The notes under the pieces were generated by a model. That model made no database searches, was not told the origin of the DNA, and was given only the letters and a program-made list of their open reading frames with translations. From positions 1 through 64,000 of the forward strand of contig JANBPK010000737.1 of the NCBI GenBank assembly GCA_027579435.1: 64,000 nucleotides of DNA, read 5' to 3'. The translations under genes and the position numbers were made by a program. The DNA is from Candolleomyces eurysporus (lineage: Eukaryota; Basidiomycota; Agaricomycetes; Agaricales; Psathyrellaceae). Below, in pieces: positions 1 through 13,750 of this stretch; the stretch's first letter is position 1; each line of letters opens with the position of its first letter.

Positions 1-3000
1 TTTGCATCCATAGTTGCAGTCAATGCAGACAATGGGATAAGTAGAGGTCGTTCACTAGGATTTATTGAGTGTAAATTAAGTGATGCTTTCGGGGATGCGG
101 CGAATAGGAGCTTACGAGGAAGGAGTGTGTTGAGGATAACGAGCGGCTAGAGAGCATAAACCCGATAAGAATAGGCCGCGACCAGCAGCATACCACGACT
201 TGGACAAGAGTAAGGACAGCGCAACAGAGGCGAAGGCAGAACAAGAGAAAAACGTCCTTTCCCGATCATCCCTTGAACCTTTCTCGCCTTGCCCGGCCCT
301 ATCAATCTTCGTGGGAAGGGTAGGCACAGATGTCAATTACAGTTCCTGATGATAGTCTGCTCCCGAGTATCACTGCTTCATTGCCTCCGCGTCGACGACG
401 AGTCAAAAACTAGATCAGTTTGAGATGGAACCATTTTCTCCCAACAGCTCGTCAAGATAGCCTCCCTCCAAGCCTCTCCTCCTTTGGTGAAAATACGAGC
501 TGGCAAAGGACAATGGGCCCTGCTCAATTCCCGGTGTCAACTAGGATGACTGGTCAAGTCACCTTGGCAACCCTACTTGCCCAATTCCGTTCATCACCAA
601 ATCCTGAACGACAACACACATTCAGCGACGACACGAGCAAACGGCGTGCAAGGGAGCCAGAAAAACTCAAGTGAAACCATGGCAAAGTAAAACACCACGT
701 TCAAATCGTTATGGTTCCTCCTCAAGGTGGAGCAACGGGCTCCCTCATGCTGCTTTGGTGGACAACAAACGATTTCGTTACACCTTTCAATCGTATGACA
801 GTACCTTCATGACAGTCCTTTCCGTTCAAATTTTATTCACGGCTCCCGTTCAAAATGAAAAGACATTTGACATCCGCATGAACACTTACGGTGCCGTTGA
901 ATAGGCCCCACACGCATTCACGCCACCACTTCAATTGTGTTGGCACTCTTCGGACGTCCGACAACAAAACTTTTCATACCCGATCAACTCAGGATCAACC
1001 AGGGTTCAACAAAAACTTATCACCACTCAAACCTCGCTAGCGCCCGATGCGGGCTCAGTCCACAGGAAAAGAAGAACGATGGATGGCTGGACTCAGGCCC
1101 TGACAACCTCGACGATGACATACCGTCGTCTCGACTTAGGCGCCCAGCATCGGTTAAACTACCCTCCAACTGAGTTTCGGACTCCGCGAATCAGGAAAAA
1201 CTAACAGCGGTCAACGGCCATTGGTAGAAAGACGCGCGATCAAGCTCCTCCCCGAAGTAGAGAACTGGGAGAAGCTGTGGGCTGCCATGCACTCCGGAAG
1301 TCCGCATTTCGAGCGACTCCGCTGTTTGGCCGTGCCCGTTTAGAAAACTTTGACCACGACTTACCTGCGATGATACCCTGCACTCAACGATAACGACACG
1401 ACAGGCTATTTCGGAGACTGATGGCGATAACGATAGCTTGCTTGTTCATCCAAGATCGCTTTGCTCAGTAATATCAGCACGATTCAATAGTCAAGACGTA
1501 ATGTCCCCCCTCCAGCTCCTGCGTACCTGAACATTCATTCATTCTACGTGCGGGACAACCGGTAGGAAACCATTTCGGAATGGGATAAGCCCAGGGGCCA
1601 ACCGCTCGAAATATTCGTATCACTCGCTCTATCGGCTCTCTGCATCCCCGAGTAGAGAGTTCAATTTTATCCGCGCCTCCCCTTCCCACTACCGATTATC
1701 GCTACGCAAACTTCACGATCGGAGGCAGCTTTGCGGAACCGATATCGTTGGCCACCGCTCGTACTCGTGAAAACCCTGATACTGCATGCCTATGTAGACG
1801 AGTTTGAAGTTCGTGATACTAGGTTCGTGATACTCCGTTCTTGGGCTGTGCTGGACTCGAGTTGGCTGGCGCAGGGTAGTACTAGTAGTAGTAAGCCTGA
1901 CCAACTGACCGCCACCAGCGGATGTTCCGAATCCGAAACGAGATCGTCTTATTCCCTGCCATCGTTTGGTTTTGTGCCTTTTTCGAGGCCACCACCCAAG
2001 CCCGCCAGCCATACTGACATGGGGGTTCTGCCTGGCCTGGCAGGCTGAGCTAGGCCGCTTATGGGTCTGGCGGTGGTTTCGACTACGGGGTCCCTCCCGT
2101 TATATAATATATAGTGGTCCCATCAGTCTCGGGGACGGCACGGTCCTCAGGACTCTGGCCTCGAGGCAGTCCCCACATGCTGAGGATACAAGCAGGATCC
2201 AATGAGGCAAGGTGAGAACATTTATGAAGGGGGCCCCCACGGGGTCTCTTCTCCCGCCTGGGGCGCCTCTTACACACATTCGCGGTCCATACCCGTCCGA
2301 CCTCTATTTTTNATGTGTATCACGAACCAAAAGCGGTGATTTTCCAGATTGAGATTGAGCTGATTAAACACTGCAACATCTCGACGTCCTGACCTATAAG
2401 TGAGGCCTGATAAGACGAGTCGTCAGAGGGTTATGAGCTTGAGGTGCTGTGGTGGTGCGATTCCATCCCGGATTTTGTGATTTTCCCCCGAGCTCCTGAA
2501 TATCGACTCTGACACTCGTAGATGTATATTGCATGATCTTCAGCTACACACACTCCGCTGCCTCGTATCGTAGTCATAAGCTTGAAGACAACCAATTTCG
2601 CCTAACCGGTCAAAGTGCCCGACCACCGTTCTGGCAAGATAATCTGCGATACATACCCAAGTTCCGAGCCGTTGTCAGAAGATCAGGTCCGAGATCTGCG
2701 TGAATGAGAACACAAAGGGTGTAGAGTTAGTGCGGAAACAGAATCATTGTGGTGCTTCCTTGAATCTGTTTCATCTTTATGTTACTATTGACCCAGTATA
2801 AATCCCACCATCCAACTAGTGAGTATGTCGATAACAGAGGTCGAGTCGTTCGCGCACGCCTAGTGCTTTTACCCAACTCTAAAGACGCAGGATCAAAAGT
2901 CAAGATGGATATCAAGATACTGATGTTTGCGGAACACGTCGAATCATGTCATGAACGTGAATCGCGGCAACACTTAGATGCCGGATTTGACAAAAAGGGA

Positions 3001-3852
3001 CTATAATACTAATTCGTCAGTCACCCCCCCAATCTCGGGCCAGATCGGGGTTCAGGACCTTCCAAAAACGGTCATTTTCTGGCACCACCCCTTTGACAAA
3101 GATCAATTGTCCGAGGAATTCAATAACCAATTTTAGCCCTGTCGATCTGGTTCTTAGCCTTCGATTCCATGAGCCCCAAATCTCCTCAGCTCGAATGCGA
3201 CTTCCAGGCTACCAGCACATCGATACTTGAAGGCTTCTTCCTTGCAGGTCGCTTCAATGGACCCACGGATAGCCACCCCCATCCCCACCTCACCCCCCTA
3301 CCTGGCGTCGAAATCCTTCCTCCAAATTGTAAAACCTCCCACCTCGACATCTTCGACCAGGTTTGGTACGCACTGATTTCGTTTCGTCTCCAATTCGAGG
3401 TATTCAGTGGCTTTCTCGACTTCCTGGCTCACGCTTGTCCTAGTCAACCTATTTTCCCAGCCTTCTGACCCTCGTTACGAGGGACATCGATGTTCTAGGG
3501 AAGTTAGTTGCTCACCGTTTTCCATACGACGTGCGCTGGTTAGAATAAACCTACGTCTCAAGGTGAGAACCCAGCGTTCTCTTCTTCGTCTCTTTGAAGC
3601 CTATTAACAAGGCTGGCTGACTGTCTGTCGCCCTCGATACCGAGTCAGCTGGAGGATTGGATTTTGGTTTATATAATGATTATTTGGCCGTGCGCCTTAC
3701 GCCCACCTCCTGGCCCTTGCGCATGATGCCCTGTGCGCATGATGTAGGACCGTGCATTGCCACAGCCCGGTCACGTTATAGCCAAATCGAAGGTGGTCAG
3801 TGACAGGCTGAAGCGGAGGTCAACCCAGTTGTAGTCATCCGAATTGAAGACG
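1..3852. other. Long stretch without a supported gene
   Basis: Only short reading frames with no recognisable domain or convincing splice structure are present on either strand. An N at 2312 sits at the end of a T run. A mildly pyrimidine-rich open frame around 3169-3468 was examined but shows no motif. The last few hundred bases are presumably the promoter of the kinase gene that starts at 3853. Confidence 0.5.
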
Positions 3853-5036
3853 ATGGAAGGCCTTCACAAGATTTACCTCCTGCTCGACATCCTATTCAAA
3901 GACTATGTGGGTGCTGATATCTATCTATTTGTCGTCATTTATGGACCTTTTTCAATGCGGCAGCCCTGCGCATTTGCGCTGACAGGGGTTCGCACATATC
4001 GCCCTGGCCGCCCGTGCTGTGTTATCTCGTATGCTAAAAGCGATGAGCAAGGGGAGTCAAGGAAGGTTGTTGTGAAGACCTACCGCAGAATTAATAATAT
4101 TTCTCCTGCAATTGTTGCCAAGGTAGTCTCAGTGCTCTCCTGTGGTCGTCAAGGAAAGAGCTGACAGCCTCTCAGCGCACATATCTAGAGGCCAAGACTT
4201 TGGCATTTCTGGCTAGCTTTCCTGGTGGTTGCGACAATATAAATCAGTTCCATGGCCTCTTGGCCACAGATCCGACCCTCATCCCGGAAGCCATGCCGGG
4301 CATTCCTTCCATCGTAACCGACTACGTCAAGTATGCATCCCTTGAATACACCGAAGGACGAGATTTTGGGGTGAGGTTGGATATCGTGAGTATCATCGTT
4401 TTGTAGACGAAATAGAAGCCCATTCTCTTCAGATCCGACAGCTTGCCAATGGTTTATCATTCATGCATCGCTTGAATATCGTTCACGGGGACATTAAACC
4501 TGTACGCAACCTCTTTGCCTGCTCGACTCATTATTGACACCCAATAGGATAACTTCCGTATCACGGAAGACGGTATTGTCAAGATTATTGACTTCGGACT
4601 GAGTCGCGAGGAGGCCGTCGAACACACGGGCTTCACAACCATGATCCTCCCATCGTACCTCTTCATCGCCCCAGAGCTGATCATACCCGATGAAGACGAT
4701 GTGTCCATGTTCGTCACCAAGGCTTCCGATGTCTATGCGTTCTCCATGACCGCCCTTCAAGTCAGTGTTCAGATCACCCTACCCACCGCAGCTTACTGAG
4801 ATATTGCTTAGGTCCTGGACGGTCAAGGCGACAAGTCCAGGCCATTCAACCACTGTCAAGGACCATACCCAGTTCGAAAGGCCGTCATGGCTAAACAGTG
4901 GCCTCGAGAGCAACAATATACTGGTGTTACACCGCAAGCCTGGAAGATCGTCTCTGCCTGCTGGACCAACGACCCTTCGATTCGCCCGTCCATGGATGCT
5001 CTTCTCCAGGACCTCTCCCGAATCTCACGCTTTTAG
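3853..5036 (+). CDS. Tyrosine-kinase-like (TKL) protein kinase, copy 1, non-RD type
   Basis: Model of six exons: 3853-3906, 3964-4122, 4176-4385, 4433-4501, 4548-4760, 4812-5036; five GT-AG introns of 46-57 nt; 309 aa. Every junction keeps frame and matches the copy at 11.5 kb exon for exon. Seen motifs: VVVKTY with the ATP-anchoring Lys near residue 56, an alpha-C Glu in RTYLEAK (about 76), catalytic loop VHGDIKPDN (about 158-166), IIDFGLS (177-183), an APE-type IAPELI, and the subdomain XI pattern CW-DP-RPS near the C terminus, typical of TKL kinases. Oddities: HRD is HGD, and no GxGxxG glycine loop is visible. There is no signal peptide, membrane segment or extra domain; the protein is essentially a bare kinase domain. 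The Lys, Glu, Asp, Asn and DFG Asp positions are intact, so activity is possible but unproven. The substrate is unknown. Confidence 0.85.
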
Positions 5037-8000
5037 AATCGGAAATCCAGACCGGCACTCGGTACCTCTTTTCAAACTTAGTAGCTTATTCCGTCTGCTT
5101 GTACATCGAAACTCAACTATAAAACCTGTCCCTCTCCTTGTTTCAACAAGTTGTGTGTATGGATTCGTTGAACCTTGCCCTCAGGACGTGAACTCGTGAG
5201 AATGCTCAGCGCAGGTGCTTATGGATGTTACTTCGACGGGGGATCAGGGTTCTACCCCCCTTTACTAGCGCAAAGCACTCCGTAAGGGTGATCTATATGT
5301 TTAGACAGCTCAAATTCTCAACTCTCCCGAGTAGGTATTGGCCCACTGCGTGCGCACCGGAGTTCCCCAGTGTTGGCCCAAGTGCTTATTTACAGGCTCG
5401 CGAAATTCGAATTATTCTACGACGGACGAACAAGAGAACGAGGTGAGACTGAGAAATTGAGAGACTGAAACCTATGGCTCTCCTGGAGGAGTGTGCAATA
5501 TATGCGTTCGCCGTGAGGCCAGAAATATCGCAACGCCGCCGCTCCTCGGTTAAACTACGGCCGATGAAGACGGGGGAGTTGACTGACTTCGGAATAGAAG
5601 TAACGGGCAATGAACTGACGTCCAGTTTATTCATTGGGCACCTACAGGGCAGTACAAGAACCACTCGCAATTGAATTCGCGTTTCCGTAACAAGCTTCCC
5701 ATCCGCTACCGTTCAGTAAGCAAACGCACCGCTGTGGATCGATGTCGGGTTCAAAAGGGAATTATACAGATTTCGGGCTACGGACGTATTGCCAGTGGGT
5801 ACCGTCAGAAAGTGAGCAGTAGGAGCTCGCTGACGACCGAGGCCGTGGATAGGTGATGCTTTGGATTTATCTCCCAGCATCGCTGAAGTAAACTGCGGGC
5901 GACGTTTAGGACCGTTTCGTACCTGTTGAGTATAGGCCGTTCGACTGTCCCGCCACCTTGTGTTTGGCGTCGTCCATAATCGAAATTCGAAACGGTAACG
6001 GTTATGCGGTGTTCAACGAGGGTCTCTGCAGTCCAGAGCCTTATGACCATCTTAGAGAGCTGACCATTTGAAGGTCTTGGGAAAAGCCAAAATATCGGAT
6101 TCGAAGCTTGGATTTACGCTGCTTTGCATCAGGGCGAATCTCAACAATTCGGGGGCACAGAAGAGGGTGTTTATTTGCCCCCGATGTGCGATTGGAAAAG
6201 TTATAACAGATTCCAATTCGCTTGATGTGAAATTGACGATCTGCATCTGGCCCTCGTTGATTATTACGTTGTCCTGGAAAGTGGATGACGAGTCACGCCT
6301 CGCAGCTAAAAGCAGCCCTAAGTACTCGCCGGTTTTATTTTCGAGCAGCCAATGGTCGTCGAAAGAACACAGTAAATTTTTCGGATAGCATTACGCAGGA
6401 GAATGCAAGTCCAACGAATGGGTCCGAGAAAGACGTTTTTATTGACCTAGGAGGGGGTCGTCATAAGTATCTCGAAATTGGTGAGCGACGACCCGGTTTG
6501 GTGGAGTTGTGGGCCTGAAGAAGGCATGTCTGTATTCGTGAACCTATATCGAGGGCCCCTTGAAATCATCGGATCGATTGGGAGGGTTGTAATATGCCGT
6601 CAAAGTTGCCCAAATAATGACAGAAGAGGTGAACGGGAGAGGCTTCCCTGCGAGAGACAGAGATATCTGCAAACTTGTGATTGGTCGTTTGTACGCTCGA
6701 GTGATTGAACGAACGAACTGAGCTCTGACGTCCTATGAATATCTTCTTCGCGGCTTGTGCGCAGATCCACTCCGTGAACGGTCGGCGTGCCCTTTAAATT
6801 GCAATCTCTGGTGCTCGGTAACCGATAGTTTTGGTTCCCCCGAATGCCTCGACAGGAGATAGGCTGACTCAATGGTCGACTGAGTGCATAGGTATAGTTC
6901 GGGGAGCCGCTCTAAATTTTCAGGCGCCCCGGTTCGGTCACCTACATGACGACTGCAAAGCCCTCAACTATTGGGATTCAATTCAGCCCATAAATGCTGT
7001 GTAGGCATCCACTTCAGTTCAGACTCCGCGCTGGGCCTAGACGCACTGTTAGACATTGACGCGCTGTTAGCCTGGTGTTTCCCAATAGCGGTGCAGGAAA
7101 GTGTGAGCTTGGACAGCCCTATTTATCTCTAATAGCAATCCCGTTCATCTTGTCGCTAACTCTTGAATTGTGACAATAAAGCTCGCGTTGTAAAAAGTGG
7201 AGGGTCCAGGAGGCTGAGGGGAACCGTTCGAAAGATTGGACGTCTAGTTTTGTTCAAGTGTCTGAAGAAACGGCTCACTTGTATACAACAAGTTTGGGTG
7301 CTGGCAAGTAGCACAGCTACAGTATATAAGCTACGAAAAGACTGTCCATAGTGATGGCTTCTTCAGTTCCTTACGTAAAACTCGATCGGCTCGCTAAAAT
7401 CGGACTTTAGGCGTTCGTTATTTCTCATTCAGCCAACCATGAGATGATCGACAATGCCGGCAGTTCAGAAGGCGATCTCTAGAGTACCCAGGCTCATTGA
7501 CTTATGCCGTATATTTTCGAGTAGTTTGCGCAGGTATTAGACTTTACTAGAGCCCATAAACGCAGCCAGTTACTCAATGCAGCGACACATGGTCGGGTGT
7601 AGGCGGAGATAGGGTTTAGATTAGCTGGCTATCGGTGACAAAAACCAAGTGAATCGTCCAGAATTGGAAAATTCGAGACCGGAGGAAAATGAGAAGAAAG
7701 ACAAACTGAGCAACCTAAAGATACTGGGAGGGAATTAGCGCGAGACGAAGCGCCACAAATGACCTGGAAAGGGCCAACGTTTTGAATGAGTAGCATCTTT
7801 CAATATGGTAGTTGTCCGCGCTCCTGGGAGCGGGCGTCCCCTTCAGCACATTTGCAGAAGGGCCAAGCTGTAAACTTAAGACATCAGCCATCCCCGGCCG
7901 TTCCTGCTCCGTAACTTGAGAGTCCGACAACTACTTTTTTCCTGAAGGAGGACTCGGATGAGCTCTTCGGGCGGGACAAACTAGTCGCTGGAGACGCGCC

Positions 8001-11000
8001 GCGACTTACTAAATGAGGGTGAGTCGAAGGGTGATCTCAAGGATGTCAAGCTCCAATCAGACAGTTTCAACTTTTGCACCCTAGATTCTCCAATTTACAC
8101 ACGAAACACGTCTAGCGGCGAGTCTGTCCTGTCCTCGACTAAGGAAACAAACTGTAAAGATTGAATCCATATCAAATTCGAGCAGTTGCACTTTCGGTCA
8201 AGCGCTACTGGATTGGAAATATTCCGTTAGTATGCCTCTGGCCTCTCGCCACAGGTGAGCCACCTCATTATCAATGTCGGGCTTTTGCAGCCGTCGTCTG
8301 TACGCACCCTTTATCAGAGGAAACCTCTGAGTATCGGGATCGATGTCTCAGAAAAGTTAACGCTCAGAGAGCTCGACTTTAGTTGTTGCAACTTCCGACC
8401 CCACTATTAACGCTCACTGCATATCTCGAGCTGTTGGAACGACCTTCGCCTTCCTTACACAAATAATATTTCGAGTCTAGCACTCTCTGACCCGCGGCTG
8501 TAGGCTCACACTCGTGCGTGGGGTTTGAAGTACCTACACTAAGTTGGAGTCAATTAGGGCGCGGCGCGATTGAACCAGGACTAGAAAAGCAAACGGGGCT
8601 TTCCAAGCTGGGTTGTTTCGCTATCTCATATTTCGTTTCGAGTCTCCGTGAAAAACGGTAATGATTCGCTGTCATTGTTGATGGTGCATTTTGTTATAAT
8701 TAGTCTCCGGCGACTGCAGTGGTGGCGGTGAGGAGCAAGCCGAATGACAGCGGAGGTCGAAATTAGAGCAGCACCATCAGATGGGCACAGATCGTCTCCT
8801 TTTTAGCCGAACATGTCCTTAAGGACCATCGACCAGAACAACTGTTTGAATGCCACTATCTGCATTCCCTCAAACGGTTTGTTGACGGGGAAAGGCATCC
8901 TGTGGCTCTCGGAGTCTTTCGCGAGCCCGGACGCAGGGAATTACCGAGCGCTTGGCGGACATGGTGCATGACGTTCGATGCCTAGTACGGCGAGAGTGAA
9001 ATTTATACTAGGAGGTGAAGTAACGTTGGAGAAAGAGATGGCTCTGAATCAACCTCGTATTGGGGAGGCCTTACCTGCGACCCTCCACCTGCCGTGGTGA
9101 CAACTTTGCACTGCCACAGTACTTGGGACACCGACATTGATAGTGGGTGCCGACACGATGCACGGGGGTGTCCGGCGTAGGGCGTAACACCAAACCATGC
9201 AGGGCAGATCAATCTGTATTGCAGGAACAGGGAGGGGTAGTCAAAACTCCGAACACTAGGACCTACCCTTGGTTTATCAAAGTCCATCGATGACCGCCTT
9301 TACCCTTGTGCTGTAGGCATAGATGGATAAACCATCATATTATTCACAATAAATTTCCAAAAACTCGTGAAAAGATAGCGAAAATTTGAGGTGTAGTGGG
9401 TGAAAGGACTCAGGAGGAAAATTTCGCCGGCTCGCCACAATCGTTCTTCATCACTTAATTACTAAGGGCGAGCAACTTCAGAACTCGTTTATGATGGCGG
9501 GCATATGAGTACGGAGAGTGCTATGCACTACCACGGTGTCCTCAGACATATTGTACCGCCAGGCCAGGTGTCTTTGCTACGCGTCAATGGCTGCATCTTT
9601 TCTTAACTTCGTCCTAACCCCTTCTTGATGACGTCTCTCCCTTACACGTCGCAAAGCCTTTTAGACTTCTAAATAGAACAGACCGTTGACTAGATGGACA
9701 GTAATAAATATTTTTATGCTTCCTAGCGCCATATGTAGCAGATGAGAATAGGTTGTCGAAGACGAGCTCAACGGGAAACGGTATAGACGGTGTGTGGATG
9801 TGGCGAACGATAGGGGGATTTCGGGGTTGGCCAGGGTGTCAGAGCCGCTAGTTTATTGATCCGATCCGTTTGCCCGAGTTGATGTCCAAAATTCTGGGAG
9901 AGGGGCTGATCTCGGCGATAGGGGAAGTTGCGATTCCATATTAGGAGCTTGAAAAGGCTTCGCCAATTGGAGGTATGCGACCTCTACGAATTTTGGGCCC
10001 CTTTGTACGAATTCGGAAGGCTCCTTGTTCTTGTTTTGGTCAACCATGATCGCGTGATGTACGTGCGTGTGCGTAAACTTCCAAAGTTGGAGGGTCATTA
10101 CAGTGAAGTGACCACAACCCCCGTAGGTGGCGGAAGCAGGATGGAAATGCACCATCTTGTGGAAATACGACACTGTTTAAATAAAACGGCAGCGAGCTTG
10201 GGATCGAGCAGATGGAGAACGGTGTTAGAGAAGGCAGCTGAAAACATTACAGATATGTCGTCTGCCGAGCAGCCACGCCAACCTTTACATGAATTTGATA
10301 TCTATAATAAATATTAAAAGCAGGTGACGAGGCTGGCGCTGGCGCTTGAGGGTGAGGTTTGCATTTATTTGTTCAACCGATTGCAGGTACATCCACGCGG
10401 ACTAACCAAAAGCTTGGCCCTGTGTATCGCCGTCTCTTTGCCGATCGTCGTCGAGCTCCCACCTTTGATTGACAGTCCAACCTGTTTCCGAGGGGACGAA
10501 AGATCGCAGAGGCTTGCGGTGCCCCTTCTCTCCTGCCTTGTCCATTGCAACAGATGAATGCTAATATTGGCTGCTGCATAGCTTCGTCGACTGGCCAGTC
10601 GTGATCTGTTCGCCGAACAGGGATTCCAGCCCATCCAGTCAGCAAGCTTCTGCAAAGCATTGGCACTCACTCAAAGCCAGCATAACACATGTGGTGCGTA
10701 CATGCTATATGCCAACCGCTATCAACTGGTGTTGGTGGAATATTGTCGAAGGCTGCAGCTCGAAAGGTCGTCAATCGCCCCGACGCCGTTTTATTCTCGG
10801 CCCTTTCCCCAAGAATACGGACCCAAGTGTCCAGGAACACCCCTAGAACTCCAGAGGCCCTCCCCCTGTGTCGTCAATAGCTGGATCCCACTTGAAGATG
10901 CTCTCTTCGTTGCACTCCGTCGCTCTCCCTTGTTCCTCGTTGCCTTCCCATACTCTTCATCGCTCTCCCTCAATGCTGCTGCTCTCCGTCGATTTCTGTC

Positions 11001-11543
11001 GCTCTTTCATCAAATTCTCTGTCCTTAACGGTCAGTCCAAGCAGGTCCAAGGCCAAGCATGAAAGGCCGTTTGACCTTATCGTCCGGACCGCAGGTTTCG
11101 ACCTCGAGTGCATTGACAACCGAAAGATAATCACCGGCCATTTTAATGGACTATCAAAGTCCTCTCCGCCCATTCTGGATGATGGAGTGTGTGCTCATAT
11201 GGTATCGATATGTCCACATTGCCATGAGGGCGTCTCATGGCTGTCTCGACGTCTGGCTCAGTCTTGGCTTGCAGTTGGGTTGATTCCCGTCGGTGCAATG
11301 GAGCTACTCTCCATCATGTTTTGGGTCACCTCCTTTTACGCTTCTACGTTGCTGGATAGTGACCGACCCAGATCTCGAGGTGATCTCTCAGCGTTACCTC
11401 CCAGTTTACCATTTATCGCCAATATCAACTAATGTATGCAACTTATCACTTGCACGTGAGTCACTTTGTCACGTGGATAGAACGCACGGACCAAGACCAA
11501 GGTATCATTTGTGTTTTGTGGCAAACTTCGGTCGTTGGAGACG
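5037..11543. other. Gene-poor stretch of about 6.5 kb
   Basis: No reading frame here has a recognisable domain, a repeat relationship to other parts of the window, or a consistent chain of splice sites. Base composition is even and nothing resembles a long terminal repeat, a tRNA or a microsatellite of note. It may be decayed mobile-element or non-coding sequence, but I cannot support either. Confidence 0.4.
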
Positions 11544-12723
11544 ATGGAAAGCCACGAACAGTCCCTTCCCCACTTCGAAAGTCTCTACAACGATTGTGTA
11601 GGTGCTGTATCTACCATTTGCAACCCCTCCTGAATTGTCTTCGATCTTGCAGGCCCTCACATGCACCTTTGAAGTGAAGAAAACGTACCACATTATCACC
11701 TCATACAGCGTCGTTTTGCGGGGTAAAATCCAAGTCCAGGGAGAACTCAGAAAGGTCGTCTCCAAAATCTACCGCAGGCTCGATGGTGTTAATGCTACGA
11801 AAGTTGCGCAGGTAGGCTTTTTCTTTTATCATTAAGGAAAAGGCTGACACTCTCAGCGCACGTATCGGGAGGTCAAGGCCTGGGTTACGCTGGCTAGCTC
11901 TCCTGGTCATTGCGACAATATCAATCAGTTCCATGGTGTCTGGTTCACGGATCCCGACCTCATCGCGCAAGCTGTTCCCGGTATCCCTTCAATCGTTACT
12001 GACTACGTCAAGTATAGCTCGCTTGAATACACTGCGGGACGAGACTTTGGATTGAGGCTAAATATCGTGCGTATCCTTGTTGTTTAGACGAAGTAAATGC
12101 TCATATTCTCTCAGGTGCAACAACTTGCCAATGGTGTATCATTTTTGCATTCCTTGAATATTGTTCATGGGGACATCAAACCTGTGCGCTGTCTCCCTTG
12201 CCCGCTGCGTCCGTTATTGACCCCCTAGCAGGACAACATCCGCGTCAACGAAGACGGTATTGCCAAAGTAATCGACCTTGGACTGAGTCGCGAGCAGACC
12301 GTCGAACACACCGGCTTCACGACCACGATACATCCAACTTACCTCTTCATTGCCCCAGAACTGATCATACCTGAGGAGGACGACGTATCGATGTTCGTCA
12401 CGAAGGCTTCCGATGTTTATGCATTCTCAATGACCGGGCTACAGGTTGGTGTCAAATTAATGCTTTCAACCACGGCTGACTGAGACGTATCTTAGATTTT
12501 GGATGGTCAAGGCAATAAATCGATGCCATTCAATCACTGCCAGCAGGGTCCATATTCAGTGCGAAAGGCCATTAAGAATAACCAGTGGCCCCAAGAGCAA
12601 CGATATCCTGGTGTTATACCCCAAGCCTGGAAGATCATCTCTGCCTGTTGGACGAAGGACCCTTCGATTCGCCCGTCCATTGATGCTCTCTTCCAAGACC
12701 TTTCCGGAGTCTCGCCTGTTTGA
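11544..12723 (+). CDS. Tyrosine-kinase-like (TKL) protein kinase, copy 2, non-RD type with DLG
   Basis: Six exons: 11544-11597, 11653-11811, 11857-12066, 12115-12183, 12232-12444, 12496-12723; 310 aa. The first five exons have exactly the same lengths as those of the copy at 3.9 kb (54, 159, 210, 69, 213 nt). Motifs: VVSKIY with Lys near 56, alpha-C Glu in RTYREVK, VHGDIKPDN (about 158-166), IAPELI, and CW-DP-RPS near the end. Differences: HRD is HGD as in the sister genes, DFG has become DLG (about 179-181), and the glycine-rich loop cannot be recognised. The Asp of DLG, which would bind magnesium, is kept. The weakened signature could mean reduced or no catalysis; this is inference. The start ATG lies at the same place in the first exon as in copy 1. 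Confidence 0.83.
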
Positions 12724-13087
12724 AAATAGCAAATCCAAAGCTGTGTTCGGTATCCACTTGCAAACTCAGTAGTATATTTGCTCAGCTTGTACATTGCGAT
12801 CCACTGTATAGTACTAGACGTCGGACCCTCTCGTTTTAACAACACGCTGTATTCATTGATTTATTGAGGTGCATGAACTCGTGATGCTCATCCTGATCCA
12901 CGGATCAATTTGGGTGCGAAATGGTTGTACGGACTCGACTCGGATACTTTGCCTCTGCCGTCCCAGGATAGTATCTGAAGCCGCGTAAAAACACGGGCAT
13001 CACCAAGTACTAGTAGGACGCACATACCTCTGGCATTTGTCATGGTGAAGCCGAAAACATCAGATTCAAAGGTAGGTTTGATGACAC
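12724..13087. other. Short spacer between converging kinase copies
   Basis: Lies between the stop codon of the plus-strand kinase copy 2 and the 3' end of the minus-strand kinase-like relic. I see no gene, RNA or repeat in it. Confidence 0.4.
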
Positions 13088-13750
13088 TCATTCCATTCTT
13101 TTCTCAGCAATTCGCGGGAGCAGTACCAGGAATTTCTGTGGCGCTCCTGCATGGTCGTAAAGCCAGACATTATTAGAACTTGTAACCTGAAACCAATGAT
13201 CTGGAGTCGTCACCTCGTTAATCGTGCTGTTGTCCTAGAAATGGTTGTTTGGTAAGTTCGCGACTGACAGGGCCAGCTCGAGTAGACTCACCGATTTGGT
13301 ATCTCTGTGTACGATCCCAATCCCGTGGAGGTATTTCATTCTATTCAGCGTCTCCAGAATCTGCCAACAAAAACGGTCTGATCAATATCCGACCTCTCAC
13401 CATTACATTCGGAACGGTCATGCAAGAGACATACCTCGGGAAGTCTGGGTTCCGAGTGGCGCTCGTATAGGCCAAGCACTCATGTGGAACATACAGACGA
13501 GCACTGGGAGTTCATATTTCCAGAATTCAAGGAATGCGGCATGCAGGAATAGACCACTTACAGCAAACATAAACATTCGCTGCACATCGTCATTCATGAG
13601 GTGACTCAGCCTGGAGAGAATTCTTTCAACTAATGGTAAGGCATGGAACATGAATCAGTTCGTTAGAAGGCTCACCTAGCAAACTCCGTCGATATTCCGA
13701 TCCACTGTGAGCTTTATCGATTCAACGACATTCGTGGCGTGGCGTGGAAC
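13088..13750 (-). pseudogene. Decayed protein-kinase relic (HRD-type), antiparallel to the kinase cluster
   Basis: Reading the minus strand, exon 13360-13292 (69 nt, 23 codons) encodes a segment ending in GIVHRDTKS. It is flanked by a proper acceptor (TGGCAG) and donor (GTGAGT), and the next exon begins at 13234 with DN. This exon has the same length and the same boundaries, ending just before DN, as the 69-nt catalytic-loop exon of the three plus-strand kinases. Upstream pieces (about 13450-13750) can be joined in frame, ending in LYERHSEPRLPE. Downstream, a segment with SSNNVWLYDHAG stands where a DFG motif would be, then stops at 13088. The N lobe and the C-terminal half are missing or unrecognisable. 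Unlike its neighbours it keeps the Arg of HRD. I read it as a truncated kinase, probably non-functional; a divergent short gene is the alternative. Confidence 0.5.

Noticed and set aside
3169..3468. Plus-strand open frame of 99 codons beginning with ATG
   Set aside because: No recognisable domain and no continuation through plausible splice sites.
9928..10317. Plus-strand open frame of 129 codons
   Set aside because: No motif, no splice partners, overlapped by an open frame of similar length on the other strand.
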